Below, piece by piece: positions 10,004-19,414 of a stretch of DNA of 64,000 bases. A program made the translations under genes and the position numbers. The DNA comes from Pseudomonas peradeniyensis (lineage in GTDB: Bacteria > Pseudomonadota > Gammaproteobacteria > Pseudomonadales > Pseudomonadaceae). The notes beneath the pieces were generated by a model that was not told the DNA's origin, made no database searches, and worked only from the letters and a program-made list of their open reading frames with translations. Numbering within the stretch: the first letter of the stretch is position 1; the number at the start of each line of letters is the position of its first letter. The stretch is from positions 186,001 to 250,000 of the forward strand of contig NZ_JABWRJ020000002.1 in NCBI RefSeq assembly GCF_014268935.2. The letters run 5' to 3'.

Positions 10004-12563
10004 CTCAAGCGCAAGGCCGGAATCGCTGAGCGAGTACCTGGCCCACCTTCCCCTGAGCGACGAGCAGCGCGCGGAACTCGCCCGCTGCTCCTCCTTCAGC
10101 GAGCTGCACCAACACCTGGCGGCCCAACCGGCCGCCGGCACCGCCGAGGCCGCCCAGGCTTCGGTGGGTTCCCGTCTTACCGTCGGCAGCGCCGCCGAGC
10201 TGGAAGAGGCCGAGATGCTCGGCGTCGATGCCGGTGGGCGGCTGTGCCTGAAGATCGCGCCACCGATCAAGCGCACCAAGGTCGTGCCCGAGCCGTGGCG
10301 CACCAACATCCTGATCCGCATGTGGCGGCGCATGACCGGCCGCACCAACGCCCCGCAGCCGCCCAAGCGCGAGCTGCCGCCGGCGCGCTGGCGCACGGTC
10401 GGCTCGATCCGCCGTTACATCCTGCTGACCCTGATGATCGGCCAGACCCTCGTCGCCGGCTGGTACATGAAGGGCATCCTGCCGTATCAGGGCTGGTCGT
10501 TCGTCGATTTCGACGAGATCCTCAACCAGCCACTGTGGGACACGGTGGTGCAGGTGTGGCCGTATGCGCTGCAGACCTCGATCCTGGTCCTGTTCGGCAT
10601 CCTGTTCTGCTGGGTGTCGGCGGGCTTCTGGACCGCCCTGATGGGCTTCCTCGAGCTGCTCACCGGGCGTGACAAGTACAAGATTTCCGGCAGCAGCGCT
10701 GGCAACGAGCCGATCGCGCCCGAGGCGCGCACCGCGCTGGTGATGCCGATCTGCAACGAAGACGTGCCACGGGTGTTCGCCGGCCTGCGCGCCACCTTCG
10801 AGTCGGTGGCCGCCAGCGGCAACCTCGACCGCTTCGACTTCTTCGTGCTCAGCGATACCAACGACACCGACATCGCCGTCGCCGAACAACAGGCCTGGCT
10901 CGACGTGTGCCGTGAAACCAAGGGCTTCGGCCGCATCTTCTACCGTCGCCGCCGGCGCCGGGTGAAGCGCAAGAGCGGCAACCTCGACGACTTCTGCCGT
11001 CGCTGGGGCGGCGAGTACAAGTACATGGTCGTGCTCGACGCCGACAGCGTCATGAGTGGCGAGTGCCTGAGCAGCCTGGTGCGCCTGATGGAGGCCAACC
11101 CGGACGCAGGCATCATCCAGACCGGGCCGAAAGCCTCGGGCATGGACACCCTGTATGCGCGCATGCAGCAGTTCGCCACCCGCGTGTATGGCCCGCTGTT
11201 CACCGCCGGCCTGCACTTCTGGCAGTTGGGCGAGTCGCACTACTGGGGCCACAACGCGATCATCCGCATGAAGCCGTTCATCGAGCACTGCGCCCTGGCG
11301 CCGTTGCCGGGCAAGGGCGCCTTCGCCGGTGCGATCCTCTCCCACGACTTCGTCGAAGCCGCGTTGATGCGCCGTGCCGGCTGGGGCGTGTGGATCGCCT
11401 ACGACCTGCCGGGCAGCTACGAAGAACTGCCGCCGAACCTGCTCGACGAGCTCAAGCGCGACCGTCGCTGGTGCCACGGCAACCTGATGAACTTCCGCCT
11501 GTTCCTGGTCAAGGGCATGCACCCGGTGCACCGCGCGGTGTTTCTCACCGGGGTGATGTCGTACCTGTCGGCGCCGCTGTGGTTCCTGTTCCTGGTGTTG
11601 TCGACGGCGTTGCTGGCGACCAACACGCTGATGGAGCCGCAGTACTTCATCGAGCCGTTCCAGCTCTACCCGCTGTGGCCGCAGTGGCATCCGGAGAAGG
11701 CCATCGCGCTGTTCTCCACCACCATCGTGCTGCTGTTCCTGCCCAAGCTGCTCAGCGTCATCCTGATCTGGGCCAAGGGCGCCACCGAGTTCGGCGGACG
11801 CATCAAGGTCACCCTGTCGATGCTGATGGAGATGCTGTTCTCCATGCTCCTGGCGCCGGTGCGGATGATCTTCCACACCCGCTTCGTGCTGGCCGCGTTC
11901 CTCGGCTGGGCCGCGACCTGGAACTCGCCGCAGCGTGACGACGACTCTACCCCGTGGGGCGAAGCGGTCCGTCGCCATGGTCCGCAGACTCTGCTGGGGA
12001 TTGCCTGGGCCGCGTTGGTGGCCTGGCTGAACCCGAGCTTCCTGTGGTGGCTGGCGCCGATCGTCGGCTCGCTGGTGCTGTCGATCCCGGTGTCGGTGAT
12101 CTCCAGCCGCACGCGCCTGGGCCTGGCGGCCAAGGACGAGAAGCTGTTCCTCATCCCCGAGGAATACGCAACGCCGCAAGAGCTGCTGGCGACCGACCAG
12201 TACACCCACGAGAACCGTTGGCACGCCCTGCATGACGGTTTCGTCCGTGCCGTGGTCGACCCACGCCAGAACGCCCTGGCCTGTGCCATGGCCACGGCGC
12301 GTCACGGTCAGGCGGCCCCGATCGAGGCGCTGCGCGCCGAGCGCGTGGCCAAGGCACTGGAAGTCGGCCCGAAAGGCCTGGACCTGAACACCCGCCTGGC
12401 GCTGCTCAGCGATCCGGTGGCGCTGGCGCGCCTGCACGAGCAGGTGTGGGTCGGGCACAACACGGCGTGGATCGATGTGTGGCGGGCGTCCATCGCCAAC
12501 GATCCGCACTCGCCATTGCTGCCGCTGCATCCGGAGAACGTGGCCCAGCCGGCCCTGGCTTGA
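9996..12563 (+). CDS. opgH: Glucans biosynthesis glucosyltransferase H
   Basis: Inner-membrane family 2 glycosyltransferase that polymerises the linear beta-1,2-glucan backbone from UDP-glucose and exports it. The 855-residue protein has a cytoplasmic N-terminal region, transmembrane segments near residues 140-160 and 185-210, and a GT2 domain containing PICNEDVPR (nucleotide binding), VLDADS near residue 347 (DxD metal site) and DRRWCHGNL near 490 (QxxRW-like acceptor motif). Several further membrane helices follow at 510-690. It overlaps opgG by eight bases and is followed by a REP pair, so it closes the operon. Confidence 0.95.
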   Translation: MSNSSARPESLSEYLAHLPLSDEQRAELARCSSFSELHQHLAAQPAAGTAEAAQASVGSRLTVGSAAELEEAEMLGVDAGGRLCLKIAPPIKRTKVVPEPWRTNILIRMWRRMTGRTNAPQPPKRELPPARWRTVGSIRRYILLTLMIGQTLVAGWYMKGILPYQGWSFVDFDEILNQPLWDTVVQVWPYALQTSILVLFGILFCWVSAGFWTALMGFLELLTGRDKYKISGSSAGNEPIAPEARTALVMPICNEDVPRVFAGLRATFESVAASGNLDRFDFFVLSDTNDTDIAVAEQQAWLDVCRETKGFGRIFYRRRRRRVKRKSGNLDDFCRRWGGEYKYMVVLDADSVMSGECLSSLVRLMEANPDAGIIQTGPKASGMDTLYARMQQFATRVYGPLFTAGLHFWQLGESHYWGHNAIIRMKPFIEHCALAPLPGKGAFAGAILSHDFVEAALMRRAGWGVWIAYDLPGSYEELPPNLLDELKRDRRWCHGNLMNFRLFLVKGMHPVHRAVFLTGVMSYLSAPLWFLFLVLSTALLATNTLMEPQYFIEPFQLYPLWPQWHPEKAIALFSTTIVLLFLPKLLSVILIWAKGATEFGGRIKVTLSMLMEMLFSMLLAPVRMIFHTRFVLAAFLGWAATWNSPQRDDDSTPWGEAVRRHGPQTLLGIAWAALVAWLNPSFLWWLAPIVGSLVLSIPVSVISSRTRLGLAAKDEKLFLIPEEYATPQELLATDQYTHENRWHALHDGFVRAVVDPRQNALACAMATARHGQAAPIEALRAERVAKALEVGPKGLDLNTRLALLSDPVALARLHEQVWVGHNTAWIDVWRASIANDPHSPLLPLHPENVAQPALA

Positions 12564-12580
12564 GCCCGTTGCTTCGATAA

Positions 12581-12642
12581 TCGCGGAGCCAGCCCGCTCC
12601 CACGCATCTCAACGGTGCGTGGGAGCGGGCTGGCCCCGCGAT
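12581..12642. repeat. REP inverted pair (BIME-like)
   Basis: Two head-to-head copies of the palindromic unit TCGCGGxGCCAGCCCGCTCC with its reverse complement, spaced by about ten bases. It sits between the opgH stop and the ABC transporter promoter region. Confidence 0.8.
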
Positions 12643-12791
12643 GCTTTCTGGTCGATTTTGGCCAACAAAGTCCCCCCCGGCTCTAGGTCCCAGCTCACGC
12701 ATGCGTTAGCATCCGTCCCGATATTGCGCATCGGTCTGTCGGACCGTGCTTACAAGAAAAATCTGCGTACTTCTTGCTAGGGGACTTGGTG

Positions 12792-13592
12792 ATGATTAAG
12801 AAATACCTGTCGCGACTGCTGGTAGGTGCGACCGCCCTGATCGCGGTGACCGCCGCCCAGGCCGGCGCCATCGACGACGCGGTCAAGCGTGGCACCCTGC
12901 GCGTGGGCATGGACCCGACCTACATGCCGTTCGAAATGACCAACAAGCGCGGTGAGATCATCGGCTTCGAAGTCGACATCCTCAAGGCCATGGCCAAGTC
13001 CATGGGCGTCAAGCTGGAGATGGTCTCCACCGCCTACGATGGCATCATCCCGGCCCTGATGACCGACAAGTTCGACTTCATCGGCAGCGGCATGACCCTG
13101 ACCCAGGAACGCAACCTGCGCCTGAACTTCAGCGAACCCTTCATCGTGGTCGGCCAGACCCTGCTGATCCGCAAGGAGCTGGCGGGCGAGATCAAGTCGT
13201 ACAAGGACCTGAACAACGAGAAGTACCGCCTCACCTCCAAGCTCGGCACCACCGGCGAGATGGTCGCGAAGAAGCTGATCAGCAAGGCCAAGTACCACGG
13301 CTACGACAACGAGCAGGAAGGGGTGATGGACGTGGTCAACGGCAAGGCCGACGCCTTCGTCTATGACTCGCCGTACAACGTGGTGGCGGTGGAGAAGGCC
13401 GGCGCCGGCAAGCTGGTGTTCCTGGAAGAGCCTTTCACCTACGAGCCGCTGGCCTTCGGCCTGAAGAAAGGCGACTACGACAGCATCAACTACATCAACA
13501 ACTTCCTGCACCAGATCAAGCATGACGGGACCTACGATCGTATTCACGACAAGTGGTTCAAGAGCAAGGAATGGCTGAAGGAAATGGAATAA
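12792..13592 (+). CDS. Polar amino acid ABC transporter, periplasmic substrate-binding protein
   Basis: Family 3 extracellular solute-binding protein of 266 residues that captures an amino acid in the periplasm for the transporter encoded by the next two genes. A signal peptide with KK, a hydrophobic core and an AQA-G cleavage site near residue 24 is clear. The ligand-binding core begins GTLRVGMDPTYMPFE and includes GFEVDILKAMA, SGMTLTQER and the SKLGTTGE hinge. The ATG at 12792 follows AGGGG; an upstream in-frame reading adds six residues without support. The exact amino acid cannot be read from sequence; glutamate/glutamine or a broad range are possible. Confidence 0.9.
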   Translation: MIKKYLSRLLVGATALIAVTAAQAGAIDDAVKRGTLRVGMDPTYMPFEMTNKRGEIIGFEVDILKAMAKSMGVKLEMVSTAYDGIIPALMTDKFDFIGSGMTLTQERNLRLNFSEPFIVVGQTLLIRKELAGEIKSYKDLNNEKYRLTSKLGTTGEMVAKKLISKAKYHGYDNEQEGVMDVVNGKADAFVYDSPYNVVAVEKAGAGKLVFLEEPFTYEPLAFGLKKGDYDSINYINNFLHQIKHDGTYDRIHDKWFKSKEWLKEME

Positions 13593-13671
13593 GGCCCGGG
13601 CCAAAACCCCAGGCGTTGACCTCGACGCGCAGGCAAGCCCTGCGCGTTTCGCTTTTACGGAAGTACCCCAC

Positions 13672-14634
13672 GTGATCAAACACAAGAAAGCACAGTGGCC
13701 CTGGCATGGGCTGACCGCGCTGGTCCTGGTGGGCCTGGCGTTCAGCCTGTACCTGGCCACCTCGATGATTTCCTACGAGTGGCGCTGGAACCGCGTTCCG
13801 CAATACTTCGCCTACAAGGCCGAGGAAACCCAGCGTGCCGCCAACCCAGGCACGGTCGAGGAAATCGTGGTGTCCGGCGACAACGCCCGGGTCACCCTGA
13901 AGGATGAAAGCGGCGACACCCAGGTCGTCGAAGTGGCCAAGGACAGCATGTTGCTGGCCCGTGGCGACGATGTGGCCGAGGGCGATGCCATCGGTGTCAC
14001 CCGTCACTGGGCCGCCGGCCCCTTGGCCTGGGGCCTGTGGACCACGTTGTGGATCTCGGTGATCTCCGGCGCCCTGGGCCTGGTGATCGGCCTGTTCGCC
14101 GGGCTGTGCCGGCTGTCGAACAACCCGACCCTGCGTGACCTGTCCACTGTCTACGTCGAGCTGGTGCGCGGCACGCCGCTGCTGGTGCAGATCTTCATCT
14201 TCTACTTCTTCATCGGCACCGTGCTCAATCTGTCCCGCGAGTTCGCCGGGGTGGCGGCGCTGGCACTGTTCACCGGCGCCTACGTGGCCGAGATCGTCCG
14301 TGCCGGCGTGCAGTCGATCGCCAAGGGCCAGAACGAGGCGGCGCGTTCGCTGGGCCTGAACGGCGCCCAGTCGATGCGCCACGTGATCCTGCCGCAGGCG
14401 TTCAAGCGCGTGCTGCCGCCCCTGGCCGGGCAGTTCATCAGCCTGGTCAAGGACACTTCGCTGGTGTCGGTGATCGCCATCACCGAGCTGACCAAGAGCG
14501 GCCGCGAGGCCATCACCACCTCGTTCTCGACCTTCGAGATCTGGTTCTGCGTGGCGGGCCTGTACCTGCTGATCAACCTGCCGCTGTCGCACATCGCCAG
14601 CCGGCTCGAGCGGAGGCTTGCGCAAAGTGATTGA
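13672..14634 (+). CDS. Polar amino acid ABC transporter permease with N-terminal periplasmic insertion
   Basis: Inner-membrane permease of the HisM/GlnP family. The C-terminal 200 residues hold five membrane segments and the EAA loop ([20 protein letters not shown] at about residues 223-242) that docks with the ATPase. Unlike most members, which have about 220-240 residues, this one has 320. After a first helix (about 14-32), a hydrophilic region of 80-90 residues rich in beta-type segments precedes the transport core. Translation starts at GTG with GGAAG upstream. Only one permease gene is present, so a homodimer is likely. Its stop overlaps the start of the ATPase gene. Confidence 0.88.
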   Translation: MIKHKKAQWPWHGLTALVLVGLAFSLYLATSMISYEWRWNRVPQYFAYKAEETQRAANPGTVEEIVVSGDNARVTLKDESGDTQVVEVAKDSMLLARGDDVAEGDAIGVTRHWAAGPLAWGLWTTLWISVISGALGLVIGLFAGLCRLSNNPTLRDLSTVYVELVRGTPLLVQIFIFYFFIGTVLNLSREFAGVAALALFTGAYVAEIVRAGVQSIAKGQNEAARSLGLNGAQSMRHVILPQAFKRVLPPLAGQFISLVKDTSLVSVIAITELTKSGREAITTSFSTFEIWFCVAGLYLLINLPLSHIASRLERRLAQSD

Positions 14635-15361
14635 AGTCCGTGACCTGCTGAAAGTCTTCGACACCCGTGGCCAGGTAGTGCGTGCGGTGGACAACGTCAC
14701 CACCCAGGTCGCCAAGGGCGAGGTGGTGGTGGTGCTGGGGCCTTCGGGCTCGGGCAAGTCGACCTTCCTGCGCTGCCTGAACGGCCTGGAGCATTTCGAC
14801 GAGGGCCATGTGTCCATCGGCGGTTTGCAGCTGGACGACCCGAAAACCGATATCAACGCCTATCGCCGTGAAGTCGGCATGGTGTTCCAGCACTTCAACC
14901 TGTTCCCGCACATGACCGTGCTGGAGAACCTGTGCCTGGCGCAGAAGGTGGTGCGCAAGCGCAACAAGGCCGAGCGCGAAGCCAAGGCCCGGGCGTTGCT
15001 GGAAAAGGTCGGTATCGCGCAGAAGGCCAACGAGTATCCTTCGCGCCTTTCCGGCGGGCAGCAGCAGCGGGTGGCCATTGCCCGGGCCCTGGCGATGGAC
15101 CCGAAGGTGATGCTGTTCGACGAGCCGACCTCGGCGCTTGATCCGGAGATGGTCGGGGAGGTGCTGGATGTGATGAAGACCTTGGCCCAGGAAGGCATGA
15201 CCATGGTCTGCGTGACGCACGAGATGGGTTTTGCCCGGGAAGTGGCGGATCGGGTGTTGTTCTTTGATCACGGGAAGTTGCTGGAAGATTCGCCGCCGCA
15301 GGAATTCTTTGCTGCGCCGAAGGATTTGCGGGCGCAGGCGTTCTTGCGTCAGGTGTTGTGA
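14627..15361 (+). CDS. Polar amino acid ABC transporter ATP-binding protein (GlnQ family)
   Basis: ATPase that drives the transporter. It has Walker A GPSGSGKS at residues 38-45, a Q-loop in [10 protein letters not shown], the signature LSGGQQQR near 140, Walker [13 protein letters not shown] near 160 and the switch histidine in [12 protein letters not shown] at 14618 is also in frame, but it sits one base after GGAGG; the GTG at 14627 has the proper spacing and gives the usual MIEV start. The overlap with the permease stop (GTGATTGA) shows a tight operon of binding protein, permease and ATPase. Confidence 0.92.
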   Translation: MIEVRDLLKVFDTRGQVVRAVDNVTTQVAKGEVVVVLGPSGSGKSTFLRCLNGLEHFDEGHVSIGGLQLDDPKTDINAYRREVGMVFQHFNLFPHMTVLENLCLAQKVVRKRNKAEREAKARALLEKVGIAQKANEYPSRLSGGQQQRVAIARALAMDPKVMLFDEPTSALDPEMVGEVLDVMKTLAQEGMTMVCVTHEMGFAREVADRVLFFDHGKLLEDSPPQEFFAAPKDLRAQAFLRQVL

Positions 15362-15497
15362 CACAAACGTTGCCCGATGAACTCCAGTGTATTCAGGTGA
15401 TGTGTGGATAACGGATTGTAGTCAAACGCTCTCGTTTCTTGCCGCTCCGTGCTATTATGGCATGGAACGGCAAGTATTATCAGATGGCTTAGAGCTG

Positions 15498-16289
15498 TTA
15501 AGGGTTGTAGGCTATTTGCCTTTCTACTTCTATTCTCTCTCCAAAAAGGCGAAGAGCCTCGGTGTTTTGCTCTTCTAGCTGGTCGCGTAGTCTGATTTTT
15601 TCGGACCTTAGATATGTCAGTCTATCCTTTGCTGTCGCAGGGTCGTTATGGTTGACGGCTCCACGGCCATAGGCTTTATAACTAATTTGTATTTGGCTTG
15701 CTAGCTTTTCTTCTTTGGTGATTTGTTCTGTAACGCTCGAAAGTTTTTCGTATGTGTTAGTTGCTTTCTCCCTTGCTATTTTTCCCATTTTTATCAGTTC
15801 GTTGTAACGGGCCGTAAGTGGGTTTGGTTCTGGTGGAGGCTGCGTTGGCACACTCTTTCCTCTATTCTTGCTGCCTCCAAAGAGTTTGCTAAGTGCCTTA
15901 AACATGTTGCCGGACGGGTCAATGCGGTTTATAGGGTCTCCTGCTGTGTAAGCATATGCGTTCATATTTCCGGGCAGGAAAATGCTGGCCCGGTCAGGTG
16001 AGATAAAACGATATAGTGTGGGGCTATAAGCTCGGTTTCCGTTGCCTAAGAGATATAAGCCTGAAGAGAGGTGAGCTTCGCCGTTATAGCCTAGCATCGC
16101 GTGTAGGCTTTGTACGGGGCAGTACCCATAAGCACCATAGCTGATGGGGTGTGGGTCGAAATTACGCTGTACTACCAGAACAGATCTGGCCAGATTGGTA
16201 GCGAGCAATCTTGTTTGAGAGTCTCCCTTCCTGCATGACTGATCTGACGGAATCGAGTCTTCAGGTGGTGATGTTATTTCGATACTCAT
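15498..16289 (-). CDS. Orphan Rhs repeat-associated core protein with helical C-terminal domain
   Basis: Predicted 263-residue protein. Residues about 60-125 match the Rhs core that ends polymorphic toxin shells: a GYNGE box, SGLYLLGNGNRAYSP, RFISPD and the terminal DPINRIDPSG. The usual long run of YD repeats is missing; only about 60 poorly conserved residues precede the core. After DPSG comes a 130-residue, charged, mainly helical tail that I do not recognise; in full-length Rhs proteins this is where the toxin lies. The region is visibly more AT-rich than the neighbours, suggesting transfer. The ATG at 16289 has AGGGG upstream. No immunity gene is evident downstream, where only 136 bases separate it from the ABC transporter. 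It could be a small free-standing toxin cassette or a remnant of a larger Rhs gene. Confidence 0.7.
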   Translation of the reverse strand: MSIEITSPPEDSIPSDQSCRKGDSQTRLLATNLARSVLVVQRNFDPHPISYGAYGYCPVQSLHAMLGYNGEAHLSSGLYLLGNGNRAYSPTLYRFISPDRASIFLPGNMNAYAYTAGDPINRIDPSGNMFKALSKLFGGSKNRGKSVPTQPPPEPNPLTARYNELIKMGKIAREKATNTYEKLSSVTEQITKEEKLASQIQISYKAYGRGAVNHNDPATAKDRLTYLRSEKIRLRDQLEEQNTEALRLFGERIEVERQIAYNP

Positions 16290-16486
16290 CGTTGTGTGCC
16301 CCTGGGAAAGATAGCCGGGCATCCAGTGTCGTTGGTCTGGGTGAGCCTCTCAACTATCAAAAATGCCAGGTGCAGGGCATGGTCAGCCTTTCAGTCAGGC
16401 AGCGCAGACGCCATGAAAGGTTCCATAGACGCCTTATCGGCCCTCCTGCAGTCGATCTTGATCTTGCTTCTAAGCGCGCGATAGTT
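16290..16486. other. Upstream region of the Rhs-core gene, no gene seen
   Basis: About 200 bases between the Rhs-core start and the long inverted repeat. It presumably contains the promoter of the minus-strand Rhs gene. Short frames here show no protein-like character. A short repeat, GATCTTGATCTT near 16453, borders the left arm. Confidence 0.4.
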
Positions 16487-17148
16487 CAGGCGCCGCCAAT
16501 TGCGACTTCAGGAGGCCGAGCGGAGTTCTTGCGGAGGGAGGTGACGGGCATGGATGCCCGTCAAGCGCTGCGCCCCAGGATGGGGCGTTCAGCGCGGTCC
16601 TCCCGGGAGCAAGAACGGAGCGAGGGGACCCCGGAGCGAAGCGTAGGGGCCGGATGAATGGAGCGAGGATTTTTTGCTTACTTTTTGATCCTTCAAAAAG
16701 TGAGCCGCCGTAAGGGCGGAAAGGTGACTTCGCGTCACCATCGCGAATGAATGCGCATATAGCTTTCAAAACACATGCTCTAAAAGTCAAAGTCAAAGTC
16801 AAAGTCAAAGTCAAAGTCAAAGTCAAAGTCAAAGTCAAATGCGATCAGCGTGGGTTTTTACAGGTGTAAGCGCATTCATTAGCTATAATGACGCATAGTC
16901 ACCTTTTCGCCCTTACGGCGAGTCACTTTTTGTCAAACGCGACAAAAAGTAACCAAAAAACGCTGCGCTCCATTCATCCGGCCCTCCGCTTCGCTCCGGG
17001 TCCCCTCACTCCGGCCTTGCTCCCGGGAGGACCGCGCTGCAGGGCCCATCCTGGGCCCCAGCGCTTGACGGGCATCCATGCCCGTCACCTCCCTCCGCAA
17101 GGCCTGCGTTCGGCCTCCTGAAGTCGCGAAGGTACGGGCGGCGCCTGG
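16487..17148. repeat. Long imperfect inverted repeat (arms about 270 bases, loop 113 bases)
   Basis: The left arm, 16487-16756, reads in reverse complement as the right arm, 16870-17148, with small gaps and roughly 80-85% matching bases by eye. Conserved blocks include GCGACTTCAGGAGGCCGA, the inner palindrome GACGGGCATGGATGCCCGTC, GCGCGGTCCTCCCGGGAGCA, GGCCGGATGAATGGAGCG and GCCGTAAGGGCG. The loop, 16757-16869, contains a GTC/AAA hexamer array. No transposase or direct target duplication was recognised. Open frames across it are low-complexity artefacts. Confidence 0.85.
16783..16836. repeat. Tandem hexamer array AAAGTC x9
   Basis: Nine perfect copies of AAAGTC (54 bases) in the loop of the long inverted repeat. 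The opposite strand would read as alternating Thr-Leu codons, but there is no gene context for that. Confidence 0.95.
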
Positions 17149-17194
17149 GCTGACGCAGCTGTCGCTAGTGGGCTGTGGAGTTAATCTTCTGATC

Positions 17195-17269
17195 GCCAAA
17201 GCCAAAGCCAAAGCCAAAGCCAAAGCCAAAGCCAAAGCCAAAGCCAAAGCCAAAGCCAAAGCCAAAGCC
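17195..17269. repeat. Tandem hexamer array GCCAAA x12
   Basis: Twelve perfect copies of GCCAAA followed by a partial GCC. It lies just outside the right arm of the inverted repeat and 47 bases from the stop codon of the minus-strand chemoreceptor gene. The unit shares the AAAG(T/C)C pattern with the first array. Confidence 0.95.
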
Positions 17270-17315
17270 GTCGGTCTGGTTTCAGGTTCTGGCGATCTGG
17301 GCACGCCTGCAAGGC

Positions 17316-19259
17316 TTAGAGATTGAACCGTCCCACCATGCCTCGCAACTGCTGCCCCAACTGTTCCAACTCCCCACTCGAAACCGCCGTCTGCTCACTG
17401 GCCGCCCGCGTCTGCTCCGATACATCCCGCACATTGATCACGCTACGGTTGATCTGCTCGGCCACCACGCTCTGCTGTTCACTGGCCGTGGCAATCTGCT
17501 GGTTCATCCCCTGGATCGTCGACACCGTCTCGGTAATCTGCCCCAACGCGGCGCCGGCCTTGCGGCTGAGCTCGACGCTTTGCCCGGTCAGGCGCTTGCT
17601 GTCGTCCAACAGACCGGTCACCTCATCGGTGCCACGGTGCAGGTTGTCGATCAGCAACTCGATCTCCTCGGTCGACTGCTGCGTGCGCTGGGCCAGGCCG
17701 CGTACCTCGTCGGCCACCACGGCGAAACCGCGCCCGGCCTCGCCGGCCCGGGCCGCCTCGATGGCGGCGTTGAGCGCCAGCAGGTTGGTCTGCTCGGACA
17801 CCGACTTGATCACATCGAGAATCGACCCGATGCGCTGGCTTTCACCGGCCAGATGACCCATGGCCGCCAGGCAATGGTCCATCTGCCCGGCCAACTGCTC
17901 GATGCGGGCAATCGCCTCGGCCACCACCTCGTCACCCAGCTGTGCCTGACGGTCGGCGGCGGTGGCCGCCTGCGAGGCCTGCTCAGCGTTCTGCGCGACC
18001 TCCTGCACCGTGGCGCTCATCTGGTTCATGGCCGTGGCCACCTGGTCGGTCTCCTCTTGTTGCTGGCCAATGCGCTCGCGGGTGTCCACGCTGGCGCCGG
18101 CCAGCGCCGTCGCGGCCCGGGACAGGTGACCGACGCCCTGGTCGATGCCGCCGAGCAGTTCGCGCAGGCTCAAGGTCATCTCGCGCATGCTCGTCTGCAA
18201 CTGGCCCATCTCGTCGCGGCGTTGCACCGTCTGTACTTGGCTCAGGTCGCCACGGGCGATGCGCTCCGCCTGGGCCAGCACCTGGCGCAGGGGCTGGGTG
18301 ACCTGCCTGGTGATCAGCCAGGCGGCCAGGATGCCGAACACCAGCGCCAGCACGGCCACGCTGGTCAGCAGCGAACGGTCGGCCAGGGCCTCGTTGTCGC
18401 GCTGCTCGAGCTTGCGCTCGCTCAGCTCACGGCTCACGACCTGCAGTTCGTCGCCCATTTTCTCCATGCCGTCCTGCAACTGCTCGACCTTGAGCGCGGT
18501 GTCGCGGTATTGGCGCAGGGTGTCGCGGTAGCGGTCCAGTTCCACCTGTGGGCGTTGGGTCAGCGTCCCGGGCAGCTCCAACGGGGCGATGGCCCGCAGC
18601 AACTGACCCAGACTGGTGTCCGCTGCCTGCAGCGCGGCATCGCCCATGCTGGCGAAGCTGTCCCGGGGCGAGAAGGCATAGGCCGGCACCAGGCTTTGCT
18701 GGCTGGCGGATTCGATATGGCGGCCCAGGGTATCCATGAGACCGACCACGCTGCCCTGCCGGCCGTCGCCCGGCAGCTTCAGCAGGGCCTGGGTCTGCAG
18801 CTCGTCGATCACGGCTTCGAGCACGCCTGCCTGCGCCTGCATCGCTGCACGCAAGCCTTCGCGGCTGGCAACGGTGCTCTGCAGGCTGGCGAAGTCGGCC
18901 TTCAGGCGCTGCAGCAACTGGAGTTTCTGGTTCAGCATCTGCCGTGACGTATCGACGCCGCTGCGTTGCAGCAGCAGGGTCAGGCGGTCGTGCAACTGCT
19001 CCAGGATGGTCGCGATGCGGGTCTTGCTGACGTCGTCGGCGAGTACCCGGTAGGTGATGCGCTCGGCGCGCAGGTCACGGGTCAGGTCGTCGAGTAGGCC
19101 GATGTCGCCGAGCTGCTCCGAGCGCTCGATGGCGCCGTCCAGGGCGCTCCAGCCGCTGAGGGTGGTGGCCAGGGTGAGCAGCAGCACCACGGCAAAACCC
19201 AGGGCGAGCTTGAGCCCGACGCCAAGGTTGCCGAGCTGGCGGTCAAGGTATCCGAACAT
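17316..19259 (-). CDS. Methyl-accepting chemotaxis protein with HBM-type sensor
   Basis: Inner-membrane chemoreceptor of 647 residues. It has one membrane helix near residues 10-32, a periplasmic all-helical region of about 250 residues consistent with a helical bimodular (HBM) sensor, a second helix near 280-300, a HAMP segment and a signalling hairpin with the invariant tip [32 protein letters not shown]. It would pass ligand state to CheW/CheA. The start is at MFGYLDRQ with GGAG eight bases upstream; the frame remains open to 19310. There is no C-terminal CheR-tethering pentapeptide. It is a paralogue of the next gene and follows it on the same strand, but a terminator separates the two. 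The ligand is unknown; organic acids are plausible for this sensor class. Confidence 0.88.
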   Translation of the reverse strand: MFGYLDRQLGNLGVGLKLALGFAVVLLLTLATTLSGWSALDGAIERSEQLGDIGLLDDLTRDLRAERITYRVLADDVSKTRIATILEQLHDRLTLLLQRSGVDTSRQMLNQKLQLLQRLKADFASLQSTVASREGLRAAMQAQAGVLEAVIDELQTQALLKLPGDGRQGSVVGLMDTLGRHIESASQQSLVPAYAFSPRDSFASMGDAALQAADTSLGQLLRAIAPLELPGTLTQRPQVELDRYRDTLRQYRDTALKVEQLQDGMEKMGDELQVVSRELSERKLEQRDNEALADRSLLTSVAVLALVFGILAAWLITRQVTQPLRQVLAQAERIARGDLSQVQTVQRRDEMGQLQTSMREMTLSLRELLGGIDQGVGHLSRAATALAGASVDTRERIGQQQEETDQVATAMNQMSATVQEVAQNAEQASQAATAADRQAQLGDEVVAEAIARIEQLAGQMDHCLAAMGHLAGESQRIGSILDVIKSVSEQTNLLALNAAIEAARAGEAGRGFAVVADEVRGLAQRTQQSTEEIELLIDNLHRGTDEVTGLLDDSKRLTGQSVELSRKAGAALGQITETVSTIQGMNQQIATASEQQSVVAEQINRSVINVRDVSEQTRAASEQTAVSSGELEQLGQQLRGMVGRFNL

Positions 19260-19285
19260 GGCAGGTCTCCGTCCAATTGAGAAAA

Positions 19286-19318
19286 GGCCATGGCGGCAGA
19301 ATGCCGCCATGGCCCTTG
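19286..19318 (-). terminator. Rho-independent terminator downstream of the mcpQ-like gene
   Basis: Perfect 12-base stem GGCCATGGCGGC / GCCGCCATGGCC with an AGAAT loop (19286-19314). Read on the minus strand it is followed by TTTTCT. It lies between the two chemoreceptor genes and so should give them separate transcription. Confidence 0.7.
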
Positions 19319-19414
19319 CTCATCGGCCGGAAGTCCGTCGGACTGGACCTGCAAATTGAGTAGGAAAATTCGCTGCGGGCTGAAGGGCAGTGCCTACAGC
19401 CCGCAAGCCGTGAA

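Noticed and set aside
10005..12530. 841-codon open frame on the minus strand across opgH
   Set aside because: It is the antisense shadow of a GC-rich gene; the product is His/Gln/Arg-biased with no domain, while the plus-strand reading is a complete OpgH.
15387..15578. 63-codon plus-strand frame between the ABC ATPase and Rhs genes
   Set aside because: It overlaps the 3' end of the Rhs-core gene, lacks a ribosome binding site and shows no recognisable feature.
16783..17269. CRISPR array
   Set aside because: The repeats are six bases long and contiguous, with no spacers and no cas genes.
16470..17326. Short frames giving Thr-Leu, Ala-Leu or Lys-Ala repeats
   Set aside because: They are translations of the hexamer arrays and inverted-repeat arms, with no ribosome binding sites and no conserved domain.
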